Of a stretch of 64,000 nt of DNA, positions 28,376 to 37,134 are shown piece after piece (within the stretch, counting starts at the first letter, position 1; each line of letters opens with the position of its first letter). Origin of the DNA: Flavobacteriales bacterium (GTDB lineage Bacteria; Bacteroidota; Bacteroidia; Flavobacteriales_F; PHOS-HE28); the NCBI GenBank assembly GCA_016704485.1, contig JADJAA010000001.1, positions 1 to 64,000 of the forward strand. The letters run 5' to 3'. Under the pieces are notes generated by a model. It saw only the letters and a list, made by a program, of their open reading frames with translations. It did no database searches and was not told the DNA's origin. Position numbers and translations under genes: made by a program.

Positions 28376-30496
28376 TCACTTCAACAACGTAACATGGCCC
28401 ATGTACTCCTTGCTGTAGGAGCCATACTCCGCAATTCGCGCGATGTACGTGAATGTGCCGGTCATGAAACCTTCGCCGGACCACTCAGCACGTGGATCAG
28501 TGGTACGGAACTGCTCTTGACCCCAGCGATCATAAATGACCAATTCGTACAACCGTGCGCCACGCACCAGTGGAGCAAAGGTGTCATTCTTTCCATCACC
28601 GTTCGGAGTGAATGCCGTTGGAGCAAAGAATAAATGATCCGTAACGAATACCGTGCGTGAAGTAGTATCCACGCACCCGTATTCGGAAGTAACGGTCTGT
28701 AGGATCGTGCGCACTCCGGCCTCCTCAAAGAGATATTCAAATTCCGGATCAGAGATCATGTTGTCTTCGATCGAATAACTCCAATCCACCGCCCCACTTG
28801 CATAGTCCTCAACTTCAATTGCTGGATCAAAGAGCGAGACCGTATTCGGCAATGCACTGAACGCCGCGACAGGGTTAGGACGTACAACTATTTGCGCGGG
28901 TCGTACCATTGTACGTTCAGCAATACACCCACTGTCGGTCGCCACCGTAAGGCTTACGGTATATGTTCCTGCTTCGGGGTACTCGTACGTTGGTGATTCC
29001 TCCAACGAGGTTCCACCATCCCCGAAATCCCAGGAATAGGTTAACGCTGTCGGTGCCGTTGAGTTATTCATGAAATCGAATTGCTCACCAACACATGCTT
29101 CACGTTCACTATCAAAATCGGCAGTGGGATATGGGAATACGGAAACGGAATCCACATAACTCGCTTCGCAACCATTCTCTGTAACAGAAAGCAAAATGGG
29201 ATAGCGGCCTAGGCCGGAATAGGAGGCTTGCACGACTGTACCAGTGGCTGTGCTCGGAGAAGCAGTGGCACCAAGGTCCCAACTCACAACAGCGGCAGAT
29301 GTGAAATTACCCAAAGCCACTAATTCCAACTGCTCACCAGCGCATTGCACCTCAGGAGTGGCGAACGTCGGTTCCAACGGAAGGTGTGCTTCGAATACGG
29401 AGGTGCTCGTGTCCGCACAAGGCCATCCAGGATTCGCTACCAAGGTTATGGTGTAGGTACCCGGAGCAGCATATGTCCACGTAGGGTCCAGTTCATCGGA
29501 AACGTCCTGTGTTGTGGATGGATCACCGAAATTCCACTCCCAGAAACTTCCGTTCACACTAACGTTCTCGAAATCGAGTGCTAGCCCGCTACAGAAATCA
29601 TCCTGTTCCTGAACGGCAGAGAAAATATCCATGTCGCAGAGCACCACTACGAACTTGAAATCGCGCCGCGTTTCGCTCAATATAACACCGTTCCGAAGTT
29701 CCTGAACCATGACACCGACCGCGAATTCACCTTGCACAGTTGGATGGATCGTTAGTTCACCGGTCGATGCATCGATGGCCAATGGCGGAGCACCATCAAT
29801 AGGGAATGCTGCTGAATAACCGGTAGACCATGTTACCGTTTGGTATGGTGGTGGGAATGGTGCGGGTTGCGGGTCTATTGCATCGCCACCTTGATAAGGT
29901 GATACGAGTGAGTACACCAATACATCGCCATCCGGGTCCGACGCAGAATGGTCGAATACCATATCCTCACCAACACACAACGCTACGGGTGGGTAATCAC
30001 TGAAATGTGCCGAGCTGTTGACCGCATTCGCAATGCCCGGAATATGCACGGTGGTCGTAATACCTTGTGCGTTCGGATCACTTAAATTCTGCACACTCGG
30101 ACTGCGGCAGCAACGGGTATAGCTTACATCATAACCACCCGCAGCCGGTGGCAAATTGAATATGGCCACGTAGCGCGCTGTAGCGATGCACACGTTCGGA
30201 GGAACTGCCAAACAAGGGTTATTGAGCACTACTGGAATAATTTCCTCACCCGAGAAGTCCACGATCATTTCATCCACCCATCCACCGTTGGCATCGAATA
30301 CGCCGATGGTCACTTGAGCATCGAAACCGGTCCCGTTCGTATTCGCCGGTCCGCAATCACGATACATGTCCAACGTTACCTGATAGGTATTGCCGCCCAG
30401 ATGATCATAGAACATCTCACCACCAACGATATGTGTGGCATGTCCGATCAGAGCCAAAAGGCCGCTGAGGATCGTGAGAGTTATACGCCTAACCAT
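28376..30496 (-). CDS. PKD-domain surface protein with type B T9SS sorting domain
   Basis: A 706-residue protein (ATG 30496 chosen to put the signal peptide, ending ALIGHATHI, first). The N-terminal 300 residues match the Bacteroidota domain that opens with HIVGGEMFYDHLGGNTYQVTL and includes CCRSPSVQNL and SDPDGDVLVYSL. Then come PKD-like repeats (FWEWNFGDPS; VSWDLGATAS; YSWDFGDGGTSLEESP; VDWSYSI) and a type B sorting domain (FAPTAFTPNGDGKNDTFAP... YDRWGQEQF... GHVTLLK). It should be exported by T9SS. It lies on the opposite strand between the addA-like and addB-like genes, with no PorP next to it. Confidence 0.88.
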   Translation of the reverse strand: MVRRITLTILSGLLALIGHATHIVGGEMFYDHLGGNTYQVTLDMYRDCGPANTNGTGFDAQVTIGVFDANGGWVDEMIVDFSGEEIIPVVLNNPCLAVPPNVCIATARYVAIFNLPPAAGGYDVSYTRCCRSPSVQNLSDPNAQGITTTVHIPGIANAVNSSAHFSDYPPVALCVGEDMVFDHSASDPDGDVLVYSLVSPYQGGDAIDPQPAPFPPPYQTVTWSTGYSAAFPIDGAPPLAIDASTGELTIHPTVQGEFAVGVMVQELRNGVILSETRRDFKFVVVLCDMDIFSAVQEQDDFCSGLALDFENVSVNGSFWEWNFGDPSTTQDVSDELDPTWTYAAPGTYTITLVANPGWPCADTSTSVFEAHLPLEPTFATPEVQCAGEQLELVALGNFTSAAVVSWDLGATASPSTATGTVVQASYSGLGRYPILLSVTENGCEASYVDSVSVFPYPTADFDSEREACVGEQFDFMNNSTAPTALTYSWDFGDGGTSLEESPTYEYPEAGTYTVSLTVATDSGCIAERTMVRPAQIVVRPNPVAAFSALPNTVSLFDPAIEVEDYASGAVDWSYSIEDNMISDPEFEYLFEEAGVRTILQTVTSEYGCVDTTSRTVFVTDHLFFAPTAFTPNGDGKNDTFAPLVRGARLYELVIYDRWGQEQFRTTDPRAEWSGEGFMTGTFTYIARIAEYGSYSKEYMGHVTLLK

Positions 30497-30571
30497 GATC
30501 AACACTCTGTAGACAGTTTTGGTAAGCTCCTCGTTGCCCGAGATCGACAATTCGGGGGCTTGGAGGAGGAA

Positions 30572-30602
30572 TAAATTTAGGTGTTGCCGAACGAAACTCC
30601 AA
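30572..30602 (-). promoter_or_regulatory. Promoter of the PKD surface-protein gene
   Basis: On the minus strand TTG (30602-30600) is followed by 20 bases and TAAATTTA (30579-30572), one base off the TAnnTTTG consensus. The start of the PKD gene is 75 bases downstream. Confidence 0.45.
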
Positions 30603-30613
30603 TTCCTTTCCGC

Positions 30614-30829
30614 TCAAGACCTGGGAACTACCTTATCAAACTCAATGGCCCATGCCTTTTCAGATAATGGATCATATGTCCCCGTATCTTGTAACATGTC
30701 CTGTATCCGGACCATTTCCGGATAAGCTGTGGCTTTGACCGAATGCAACACCCGCCTATTCCCTATCAATTGGATCTCACTAAAGGCGGTTGCACTTTCT
30801 ATCCTGTAGAATCGTATTCCACCTTGCAT
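30614..30829 (-). CDS. Small hypothetical protein divergent from addB
   Basis: A 71-residue protein from ATG 30829 (92 residues if the start at 30892, which overlaps addB, is used). The sequence has normal composition and alternating strand-helix character (GIRFYRIESATAFSEIQLIG, SVKATAYPEMVRIQDML), ends in WAIEFDKVVP and has no signal peptide or membrane segment. I do not recognise the family. It fills the gap between the PKD gene promoter and addB, and the reading frame does not look like a shadow of another gene. Confidence 0.5.
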   Translation of the reverse strand: MQGGIRFYRIESATAFSEIQLIGNRRVLHSVKATAYPEMVRIQDMLQDTGTYDPLSEKAWAIEFDKVVPRS

Positions 30830-30890
30830 TTTGCGATAGACCGGGTAATCACCGCCTAACCCCTTCAACGCGCTATCTTCCGCCTCTTCC

Positions 30891-33623
30891 ATGGAACCAT
30901 TTCTTCATCGGCTTGCTACGAAACTGCTGGAACACCATGCGCACGAACTTGATACCATCGCCGTGGTGCTGCCCAGCCGACGTGCCGGTCTTTATCTGCG
31001 AAAGTACTTAGCAGAACTCGCCGGACGAACGATCTGGAGTCCCGAAATGTTGGACATGGGTTCGTTCATGGAACAGATCTCCGGTCTGCGCCAAGGACAG
31101 ACCATGGAAATGCTCTTCTTGCTTTATGAAGCCCATAAAGCTGTAGATGGCGAGCGAGCCGCGCCCATAGCCGAGTTCATGCAATGGTCACCCATTACTC
31201 TGCGCGACTTCAGTGAGGTGGATGCCCATTTGCTGGACTTGGAACAGCTTTACCGCGACCTAAGAAGTTATGAGGAGATCGAGAGTTGGAGCTTACGACT
31301 AGGAGAACTCAGCAAAGGTCAGCAACGCCTGATCAACCAATGGCGTAATACCGGGCTTTTGCATCAGGAAATGGTGCGAAGGATGAATGCTGCAGGAATC
31401 GGCACAAGTGGCTCTATCGCTCGACACGCATCCGATCTGGCCAGAACTTCGAAATTGAAATTACCGTGGCGAATGGTCTGGTTCGCAGGGTTGAATGCGC
31501 TGGACCCGGCCTCCACAGCGGTTATGAAACTGCTGCGGACCGAAGGGAAAGCACGGTTCGCATGGGATGCAGATGTATTTTATTTGGACGATCATGATCA
31601 AGAAGCAGGGATCTATCTCCGGCGTTCCATTGATGCGCTGGGTCCTGGTGATATCCCTCCCGTGGATCTGATCCACACGCTACCCCGCCGGTTCCGATCC
31701 ATTGCTGTACCGAGCAAAGTCGCACAAGCCAAATACGCAGCCCAGTACTTAAAAGAACTTCCGCTTGAAGAACGGACGAGCACTGCGGTGATCCTGGCTG
31801 ATGAGGACCTCCTAATGCCCTTATTGGAGTCATTGTCTCCGGATATCGGGCCGATCAACATCACCATGGGTATGCCACTCGCTTCACTCCCAGTACATGG
31901 ACTTACTGAAGCGTTCATCCAATTGCACACCAAGGCGACTGCGACCGGCCACGAACTTGATGCGTTGGAACGACTTCTGTTACACCCGTTCCTGCACCAA
32001 GGCGCAGCCACCAGCCAGACCATTGCCGAGCTACGGACATTGCAGCTCACACGACCGGACATGGATGTGATCCTGCAAATAGCCAGTGAGCAAGGGCTCT
32101 ATGCACCGTTGGAATTAGGACAAGCAATTACACCACTGGAGACCCGAACAGCGATCGAATTTCCGGAACGTTTCAATGCCTTGCTAGCCTATGCGAAACA
32201 GATCCGATCCAATGACCAATTGGTTCAAGAGCAGTTGTTCCGAATGGCGAAATTGCAGCGTCGACTGCATCTGGCCTTGGCGCGTGCAAGTGCTTCCGAT
32301 ATCGACCTGAAGAGCTACGCTGAATTGCGGAAACGGCTGGTACGTGAGGAGCAATTGGCGTTCTTCGGAGAACCCTTACAAGGCATGCAGATCATGGGTT
32401 TCTTGGAAGCACGAGCCATCGATCATACGCACGTTCTTCTGCTCGGTGCGAACGATGGCACCCTACCGCGGAACACACCGCAGCAGAGTTGGATCCCATT
32501 TGAAGTTCGTCGAGCATACAAGCTGCAACTGGCTCGCGATTCCGAATCCATAACAGCGTATCATTTCCATCGACTTGCCCAACACGCAACCGACCTGCGA
32601 TCTGTATACGACACTGACGAAAAACGCGCTGGTGGGCCATCACGTTATATCGCACAATGGAAACATGAGCTTGATAGGACCAGTGGCACGGTCTTCGAGC
32701 ATGAGTCCATAAGTGCTCCTTTTCCAGCACGCCGGTCGCTACCGATCTCGGTTGCGAAGGATGACCTTGTTCTAGGACGTATTGGTGAGATCCTGAAAAA
32801 AGGCCTTTCTCCTTCCGCACTTGGAACTTGGCTCACTTGTCCACTCGACTTCTATTATAAATACGTTCTGAAGATCCGAACGGCTGAGGAGGTTGATGAA
32901 AAACTGGGAAGCGATGTGTTAGGTGATGCAGTGCATGGCGTTCTGGAAGATCTGTTCACGCCGTTCAAGGATATTGAATTGAATGCTGTTGAATTGCGAG
33001 AAATTGCTACTGGTGCGGAGCAAGCGCTGTACACAAAACTGTCCAAGAAATTCCCTGACTCAACCTTGGACCAAGGCTACTTCAAGCTGCGCATTGCAAT
33101 GGCTGGCCAAGCCATGTCGAAGTATATTCATGCAGAAGCAGATCGCGTAACACATCAACCCAGCACCGTGCTGGATCTGGAGGTCGAAGTACAAGCTGCT
33201 TTACCGGATGGAACGGTATTGAAAGGGCGTTGCGACCGCATCGAACTGCGTGAGGGGATCCATCACATCCTCGACCTGAAAACAGGAAGCGTTCAGGCCA
33301 ATGATCTGGTCTTGCGCACCCTGGAGCGTGATGCCTTAAATGCCGATCGCCGCTTTGCGTTGCAACTGATGATCTATGCGTGGTGCTATATGATGCAGAA
33401 CCCGCTCGTACCGTTGGTGCGCACGGGTATTATTCCTTTGCAGCGCGCATCGCAAAGCGATGGGTTATTCTTGAAGGTCATGAATACGGAGGATATTACC
33501 CGAGATATGCTACCGAAGATAGGTTCACTATTAGGCAGTCTTGTGAACGAATTGCGGGACCCGACCATACCGTTCACCCATGATGCGAACGCGCTATATT
33601 GCGAATGCTGTGTTGTAGGGTAA
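30891..33623 (+). CDS. addB: AddB-like PD-(D/E)XK nuclease-helicase partner
   Basis: A 910-residue protein. The N-terminal part, with AVVLPSRRAGLYLRKYL, is the inactivated helicase fold typical of AddB relatives in Bacteroidota. The C-terminal part begins LSPSALGTWLTCPLDFYYKYVL, with LGDAVHGVLEDLF, and the nuclease core has LKGRCDRIELREG followed by ILDLKTG and LQLMIYAWCY. The ends of the nuclease in AddB bind an iron-sulphur cluster through one Cys here (TWLTC) and three near the C-terminus; this protein ends in YCECCVVG, so the usual last Cys is missing. It should pair with the AddA-like protein at 24803. Confidence 0.82.
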   Translation: MEPFLHRLATKLLEHHAHELDTIAVVLPSRRAGLYLRKYLAELAGRTIWSPEMLDMGSFMEQISGLRQGQTMEMLFLLYEAHKAVDGERAAPIAEFMQWSPITLRDFSEVDAHLLDLEQLYRDLRSYEEIESWSLRLGELSKGQQRLINQWRNTGLLHQEMVRRMNAAGIGTSGSIARHASDLARTSKLKLPWRMVWFAGLNALDPASTAVMKLLRTEGKARFAWDADVFYLDDHDQEAGIYLRRSIDALGPGDIPPVDLIHTLPRRFRSIAVPSKVAQAKYAAQYLKELPLEERTSTAVILADEDLLMPLLESLSPDIGPINITMGMPLASLPVHGLTEAFIQLHTKATATGHELDALERLLLHPFLHQGAATSQTIAELRTLQLTRPDMDVILQIASEQGLYAPLELGQAITPLETRTAIEFPERFNALLAYAKQIRSNDQLVQEQLFRMAKLQRRLHLALARASASDIDLKSYAELRKRLVREEQLAFFGEPLQGMQIMGFLEARAIDHTHVLLLGANDGTLPRNTPQQSWIPFEVRRAYKLQLARDSESITAYHFHRLAQHATDLRSVYDTDEKRAGGPSRYIAQWKHELDRTSGTVFEHESISAPFPARRSLPISVAKDDLVLGRIGEILKKGLSPSALGTWLTCPLDFYYKYVLKIRTAEEVDEKLGSDVLGDAVHGVLEDLFTPFKDIELNAVELREIATGAEQALYTKLSKKFPDSTLDQGYFKLRIAMAGQAMSKYIHAEADRVTHQPSTVLDLEVEVQAALPDGTVLKGRCDRIELREGIHHILDLKTGSVQANDLVLRTLERDALNADRRFALQLMIYAWCYMMQNPLVPLVRTGIIPLQRASQSDGLFLKVMNTEDITRDMLPKIGSLLGSLVNELRDPTIPFTHDANALYCECCVVG

Positions 33624-33718
33624 GGAACGGGTTTCTATAACTTTTCTTCAACATCCAATTCAACGCAAAAGTGGATCTCCCATGATCAACTGAAGATAAT
33701 TGCAAATTAGCTGAACAC

Positions 33719-33743
33719 AAAAAAGGGGCCGGAGCCCCTTTTT
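33719..33743. terminator. Bidirectional intrinsic terminator
   Basis: AAAAAGGGGC and GCCCCTTTTT flank the loop CGGA. The hairpin has runs of T on both strands, so it can end both the addB transcript (plus) and the T9SS cargo transcript (minus) that converge here. Confidence 0.85.
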
Positions 33744-33763
33744 CAATTCAATGCCGAAATTGT

Positions 33764-34537
33764 TCAGCGGATCACCACTTTGTGGGTGGTAGTGTCTTCG
33801 CCGCGCTTGATCTTCAAGTAATAGAGACCGCTGCTTGCAGAGGTCAGATCAACGTCCTTGCGGTATGGTCCGTTCAAGGCGCGCACCTCTTCGGACATTA
33901 CGGTCTGGCCTAGGGTATTCACCAATTCAATAGTAACGTCCATGGCCTCGTTGTTGCTAAAACTGAACGTGAATTGTCCGTTGCTAGGATTCGGAAGAAT
34001 GGTTACCCCATCTTCATCCGCAGTGGCCAACGACTTATAAATGATACCGGTCCTATTCGCTCCACCAAGTGCAACATAATAGCTGGCATTGTTGACTACT
34101 TCACCTGTCCATGAATCGTTGATCAATTCGAAATCAGCGTTTCCTGTAACAGGTATCTTAGCGATAACGTAATCCTCCCCTGCTACCCATTGTGCAGAAG
34201 CACTGCTCATTGGTGCCATGCCGAAACCTGCAAACACCTGGTAGTTCGTAGTACCCACTTGGTGCGTATCACCCGACTTTGCTGTTGGGATGTATTGGCT
34301 CGACGGTTGTTCTTGTGTAACATCACCCAAACTTGCGCCAGAATTACTATCCCATTTAATGGTATATACCAAGGAAGAGAAGATCCCGTTGAAATCTGAT
34401 TGTGGGCGCACATGCACCTCTAACATAGTTCCGTTGTGATGTAGTCCGATGTCGACCGGACTTTGAGCAATTGCACTAGTGGCAATAAGTGCAGTTGCCA
34501 AGGAAAGACCGGTGATACGTAGGATAGAGTGCTTCAT
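33764..34537 (-). CDS. Secreted protein with type A T9SS sorting domain
   Basis: A 257-residue protein from ATG 34537 with a signal peptide (LATALIATSAIAQ). The mature part is a beta-rich domain of about 150 residues (cohesin-like spacing, YTIKWDSNSG; AGEDYVIAKIPVTG), not assigned to a family. The C-terminus is a type A sorting domain with ILPNPSNGQFTFSF, LVNTLGQTVMSEEV and a final GLYYLKIKRGEDTTTHKVVIR-like ending. It should be secreted through T9SS and anchored at the surface or released. A divergent TTG-N20-TATCTTTC element lies on the minus strand around 34614-34644. Confidence 0.85.
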   Translation of the reverse strand: MKHSILRITGLSLATALIATSAIAQSPVDIGLHHNGTMLEVHVRPQSDFNGIFSSLVYTIKWDSNSGASLGDVTQEQPSSQYIPTAKSGDTHQVGTTNYQVFAGFGMAPMSSASAQWVAGEDYVIAKIPVTGNADFELINDSWTGEVVNNASYYVALGGANRTGIIYKSLATADEDGVTILPNPSNGQFTFSFSNNEAMDVTIELVNTLGQTVMSEEVRALNGPYRKDVDLTSASSGLYYLKIKRGEDTTTHKVVIR

Positions 34538-34842
34538 ATGGAGCGTTTGATCGGGGTTTGTTTCTATCAGGATTGACGAAGGAACAACCAAAGGGTTGCT
34601 TCATTCGATCGGCGAAAGATAATACTATCGGCAACTTTAAGCAACCCCTTTCGACGAAACACCCTTAAATGCCGAACAGGGATCCTTGCGGACCCCTGCT
34701 CGACAAACCTGCAAGGAATTTGGAACCGCAGGATCGTAAGGAAGTAATGGTCCTGCGTTGAATAAGACGCATGGGCAGCATTAGGGTTGCCTCCTTAGAA
34801 TACTTTTTATTGAGGTCACAAGAACTCCTCATTCACAGGCAT
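34538..34842. other. Gene-free, structure-rich intergenic region
   Basis: No coding region is supported in these 305 bases. The right half carries several inverted repeats described under the RNA candidate at 34641-34797. The left half contains a possible minus-strand promoter (TTG at 34644-34642 and TATCTTTC at 34621-34614) for the cargo gene at 34537. Confidence 0.5.
34641..34797 (+). ncRNA. Structured RNA candidate, possibly SRP (4.5S-type) RNA
   Basis: A 7-bp closing stem (GCAACCC 34641-34647 with GGGTTGC 34784-34790) is followed by AATGC (34668-34672) with GCATT (34778-34782). Inside are the hairpin CAGGGATCC/GGACCCCTG (34677-34698) and an apical part GGAACC... CAGGATC-GTAA-GGAAGTAATGG around 34722-34750. 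The apical part resembles domain IV of bacterial SRP RNA (GAACC, CAGGTCC-GGAA-GGAAGCAGC) with a GTAA tetraloop, but AGTA replaces the near-invariant AGCA. The region may instead be a different small RNA or a leader on the minus strand. It is the only gene-free block here with such dense pairing. Confidence 0.4.
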
Positions 34843-35538
34843 TTATCCCTTCGTGAATTTATACCCCACACCGCGTATGCTATGAAAATGCTTCGGCGAA
34901 CGCGGGTCCGGTTCAAAGTATTTCCGAAAGCCAACGATGAAATTATCAACCGTACGGGTGGTCGGAAATACGTTGTACCCCCAGACTTTTTGAAGGATCT
35001 CTTCCCTCGAAACAACCTCCCCTTCCCGTTCTGTTAGCAGGCGTAAGAGCATGATCTCACGGTGGCTCAAAGTACGTATCTCTCCATCAACTCCTTGTAT
35101 CTCAAAACTGTTGAAATCCACGTGATTCACACCGAAATCAAAAGTACTGACAACGGGATGGGCCTGATTACCAGTGGACCGCTGGATCAAATTAGCAACA
35201 CGAAGCAACAATTCCTCCAATTCGAATGGTTTTCCCAAATGATCGTCGCCAGTACGTAATCCTCGGATCCGGTCCGCCGGAGCGATCCGCGCAGTAAGGA
35301 ACAGGACCGGTGTCGTATCACCCTCCAGCCTAATGGTCTCTACCACTGAATAGCCATCCAGACCGGGCAACATAACATCCATGATCACCAGGTCGAAATG
35401 TGCACCACGCATCCGCTCCAATCCTTCCGGGCCGGTGATCGCCGTAGTGACAGCATAACCCTCCAACTCGAAATTGAGCTTCAATGTAAGCCTAAGAGAC
35501 TCTTCGTCCTCAACCAGCAAGATCCGTTTCTCTTCCAT
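34843..35538 (-). CDS. OmpR/PhoB-family response regulator, orphan
   Basis: A 231-residue regulator. The receiver domain has ILLVEDEESLR and the phosphoacceptor Asp in LVIMDVMLPGLDGY, then LFLTARIAP and a conserved Lys in GKPFELEELLLR. The C-terminal winged-helix domain shows LSHREIMLLRLLTEREGEVVSREEIL, NVFPTTRTVDNFI and FHSIRGVGYKF. Before the conserved Lys the usual GADD reads GDD, a one-residue deletion that leaves the frame intact. No histidine kinase gene is nearby, so the partner must lie elsewhere. It is transcribed divergently from menI, with 40 bases between the start codons. Confidence 0.88.
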   Translation of the reverse strand: MEEKRILLVEDEESLRLTLKLNFELEGYAVTTAITGPEGLERMRGAHFDLVIMDVMLPGLDGYSVVETIRLEGDTTPVLFLTARIAPADRIRGLRTGDDHLGKPFELEELLLRVANLIQRSTGNQAHPVVSTFDFGVNHVDFNSFEIQGVDGEIRTLSHREIMLLRLLTEREGEVVSREEILQKVWGYNVFPTTRTVDNFIVGFRKYFEPDPRSPKHFHSIRGVGYKFTKG

Positions 35539-35578
35539 TTGTCCTTCGTTACAAAGTAACCCCGTTTACCTTTACGGC

Positions 35579-36013
35579 ATGTCATTCACTCCTGAACTCG
35601 TTGCGAAAGCCAATGCCATGCGCAAGAACTCGTTGGTAGAACTTTTGGGGATGGAATTCATAGCGAGCCCACCTGGGACCTTTGCGGCCAGAATGCCTGT
35701 TGACGCCAGAACGCATCAACCAATGGGCCTCCTTCATGGCGGCGCTACTGCCGCGCTTGCAGAGACGGTAGGTAGCATGGGTTCTTCCCTTTTGATCAAT
35801 ATGAAAACCCATGGCGTGGTGGGCATTGAGGTGAATGCGAACCATCTGAAGGGCGTGCGGTCCGGATACGTAACTTGCACCGGAACACTTTTGCATAAAG
35901 GACGAACCACACACGTTTGGGATTTTAAAGTGACCAATGATGCGAATGAACTTGTGGCGGTTTGTCGGCTGGTGATCATGATCATTGCGTTGACCAAGAA
36001 AACGGAGAAATGA
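35579..36013 (+). CDS. menI: Hotdog thioesterase, probable DHNA-CoA thioesterase
   Basis: A 144-residue hotdog-fold protein from ATG 35579. It carries the YdiI/MenI blocks ATMPVDARTHQP-like (AARMPVDARTHQP), GLLHGGATAALAETVGS with the catalytic Glu in LAE, and VGIEVNANHLKGVR. Such thioesterases hydrolyse 1,4-dihydroxy-2-naphthoyl-CoA in menaquinone synthesis. Assignment rests on close similarity to E. coli YdiI from memory and on its position at the head of a men operon. Its stop overlaps the menF start by ATGA. Confidence 0.85.
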   Translation: MSFTPELVAKANAMRKNSLVELLGMEFIASPPGTFAARMPVDARTHQPMGLLHGGATAALAETVGSMGSSLLINMKTHGVVGIEVNANHLKGVRSGYVTCTGTLLHKGRTTHVWDFKVTNDANELVAVCRLVIMIIALTKKTEK

Positions 36014-37134
36014 ATAGCGGACTACAGGCAGCATTGGCAAATTATCTTGAACGTGGACTCACTTTCGCCTGTTTCCGCAGGCCGGGAAAACCGATCGAAC
36101 TCTGGGTACAAAGAACCCCGGAACTGGACAGCGTGGACCGATCGCTTCTATATGAATTGAACGAGGTATTCCTATTGGCCCCATTCGAGCTGGACCCGAC
36201 ACGTATTCAATTCATTCGTGCGGATAAAGATCTTGTGATCGTGGACCCGCAGGCCGATTGTGACCTTTTCCCGGAATTTGAAGGCACTCGAACAACCGTA
36301 ACGGAACCAGGAACGGATGTTGACCAAAGGAACTTCGAATATGCAGTGAGTAATGCGTTGGATGCCATAGACAAAGGACTGCTTGAAAAAGTCGTCATAT
36401 CCCGGACCGTTACAACACCATTGGACGCTGAGTCCGTTCCTGCTCTTTTTTTAACGTCATTGGATCTTTATTCTCAGGCTTTCGTGGCCTTGGTCCACAC
36501 CCCTGATCACGGAACATGGATAGGTGCTTCGCCTGAGCGATTCATGAGTGCTTTGGAAGATACCGTTCGCGTTGATGCCATGGCCGCTACGCGTAGAGCG
36601 GATGATGCGCCGAATGACCCGGACGAATGGAGCGTAAAAGAGCGGCATGAACAAGCCTTGGTCACTACAGGGATACTCGGCACTATGATCAACCTTGGTC
36701 TTCGGGAAACGCATACGTATGGTCCAGAGGTCATCGGTGCAGGCAATTTGGCCCATTTGCGCACAACCATACAAGCGGATCTGGGAGGGCGGTCTCTCGC
36801 GGACCTGGTCCTTGCATTACACCCAACAGCCGCAGTATGCGGTACACCTCGTAAAGCAGCACACGAGCACCTACTTTCAATTGAACAACACAAGCGTCAA
36901 TTGTATAGTGGATTCTGGGGACCTTGGAGTGCTGATGGGGAGACGGAACTCTTTGTTAACCTGCGCTGTATGAAGATCAATAATGGATCGGCTACGCTAT
37001 TTACTGGCGCTGGTATCGTGAAGAACAGTGACCCAAGGAACGAGTGGGAGGAAACCGCGAACAAAGCACAAACCTGGCTCAAGTTGCTGGAGGCGTTGCC
37101 GCGTCCGGTATCTTCGCACGCCGATGCCAACTAG
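36010..37134 (+). CDS. menF: Isochorismate synthase
   Basis: A 374-residue chorismate-binding enzyme. ATG 36010 overlaps the menI stop and is preferred over an in-frame start at 35962 inside menI. Recognisable blocks are LLEKVVISR, GASPERFM, HPTAAVCGTPRKAAHEHL, LYSGFWGPWSADGE and FTGAGIVKNSDPRNEWEET. It converts chorismate to isochorismate, the first step of the o-succinylbenzoate route to menaquinone. Isochorismate synthases of other pathways (siderophores) are the alternative; the men context settles the role. Confidence 0.9.
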   Translation: MNSGLQAALANYLERGLTFACFRRPGKPIELWVQRTPELDSVDRSLLYELNEVFLLAPFELDPTRIQFIRADKDLVIVDPQADCDLFPEFEGTRTTVTEPGTDVDQRNFEYAVSNALDAIDKGLLEKVVISRTVTTPLDAESVPALFLTSLDLYSQAFVALVHTPDHGTWIGASPERFMSALEDTVRVDAMAATRRADDAPNDPDEWSVKERHEQALVTTGILGTMINLGLRETHTYGPEVIGAGNLAHLRTTIQADLGGRSLADLVLALHPTAAVCGTPRKAAHEHLLSIEQHKRQLYSGFWGPWSADGETELFVNLRCMKINNGSATLFTGAGIVKNSDPRNEWEETANKAQTWLKLLEALPRPVSSHADAN

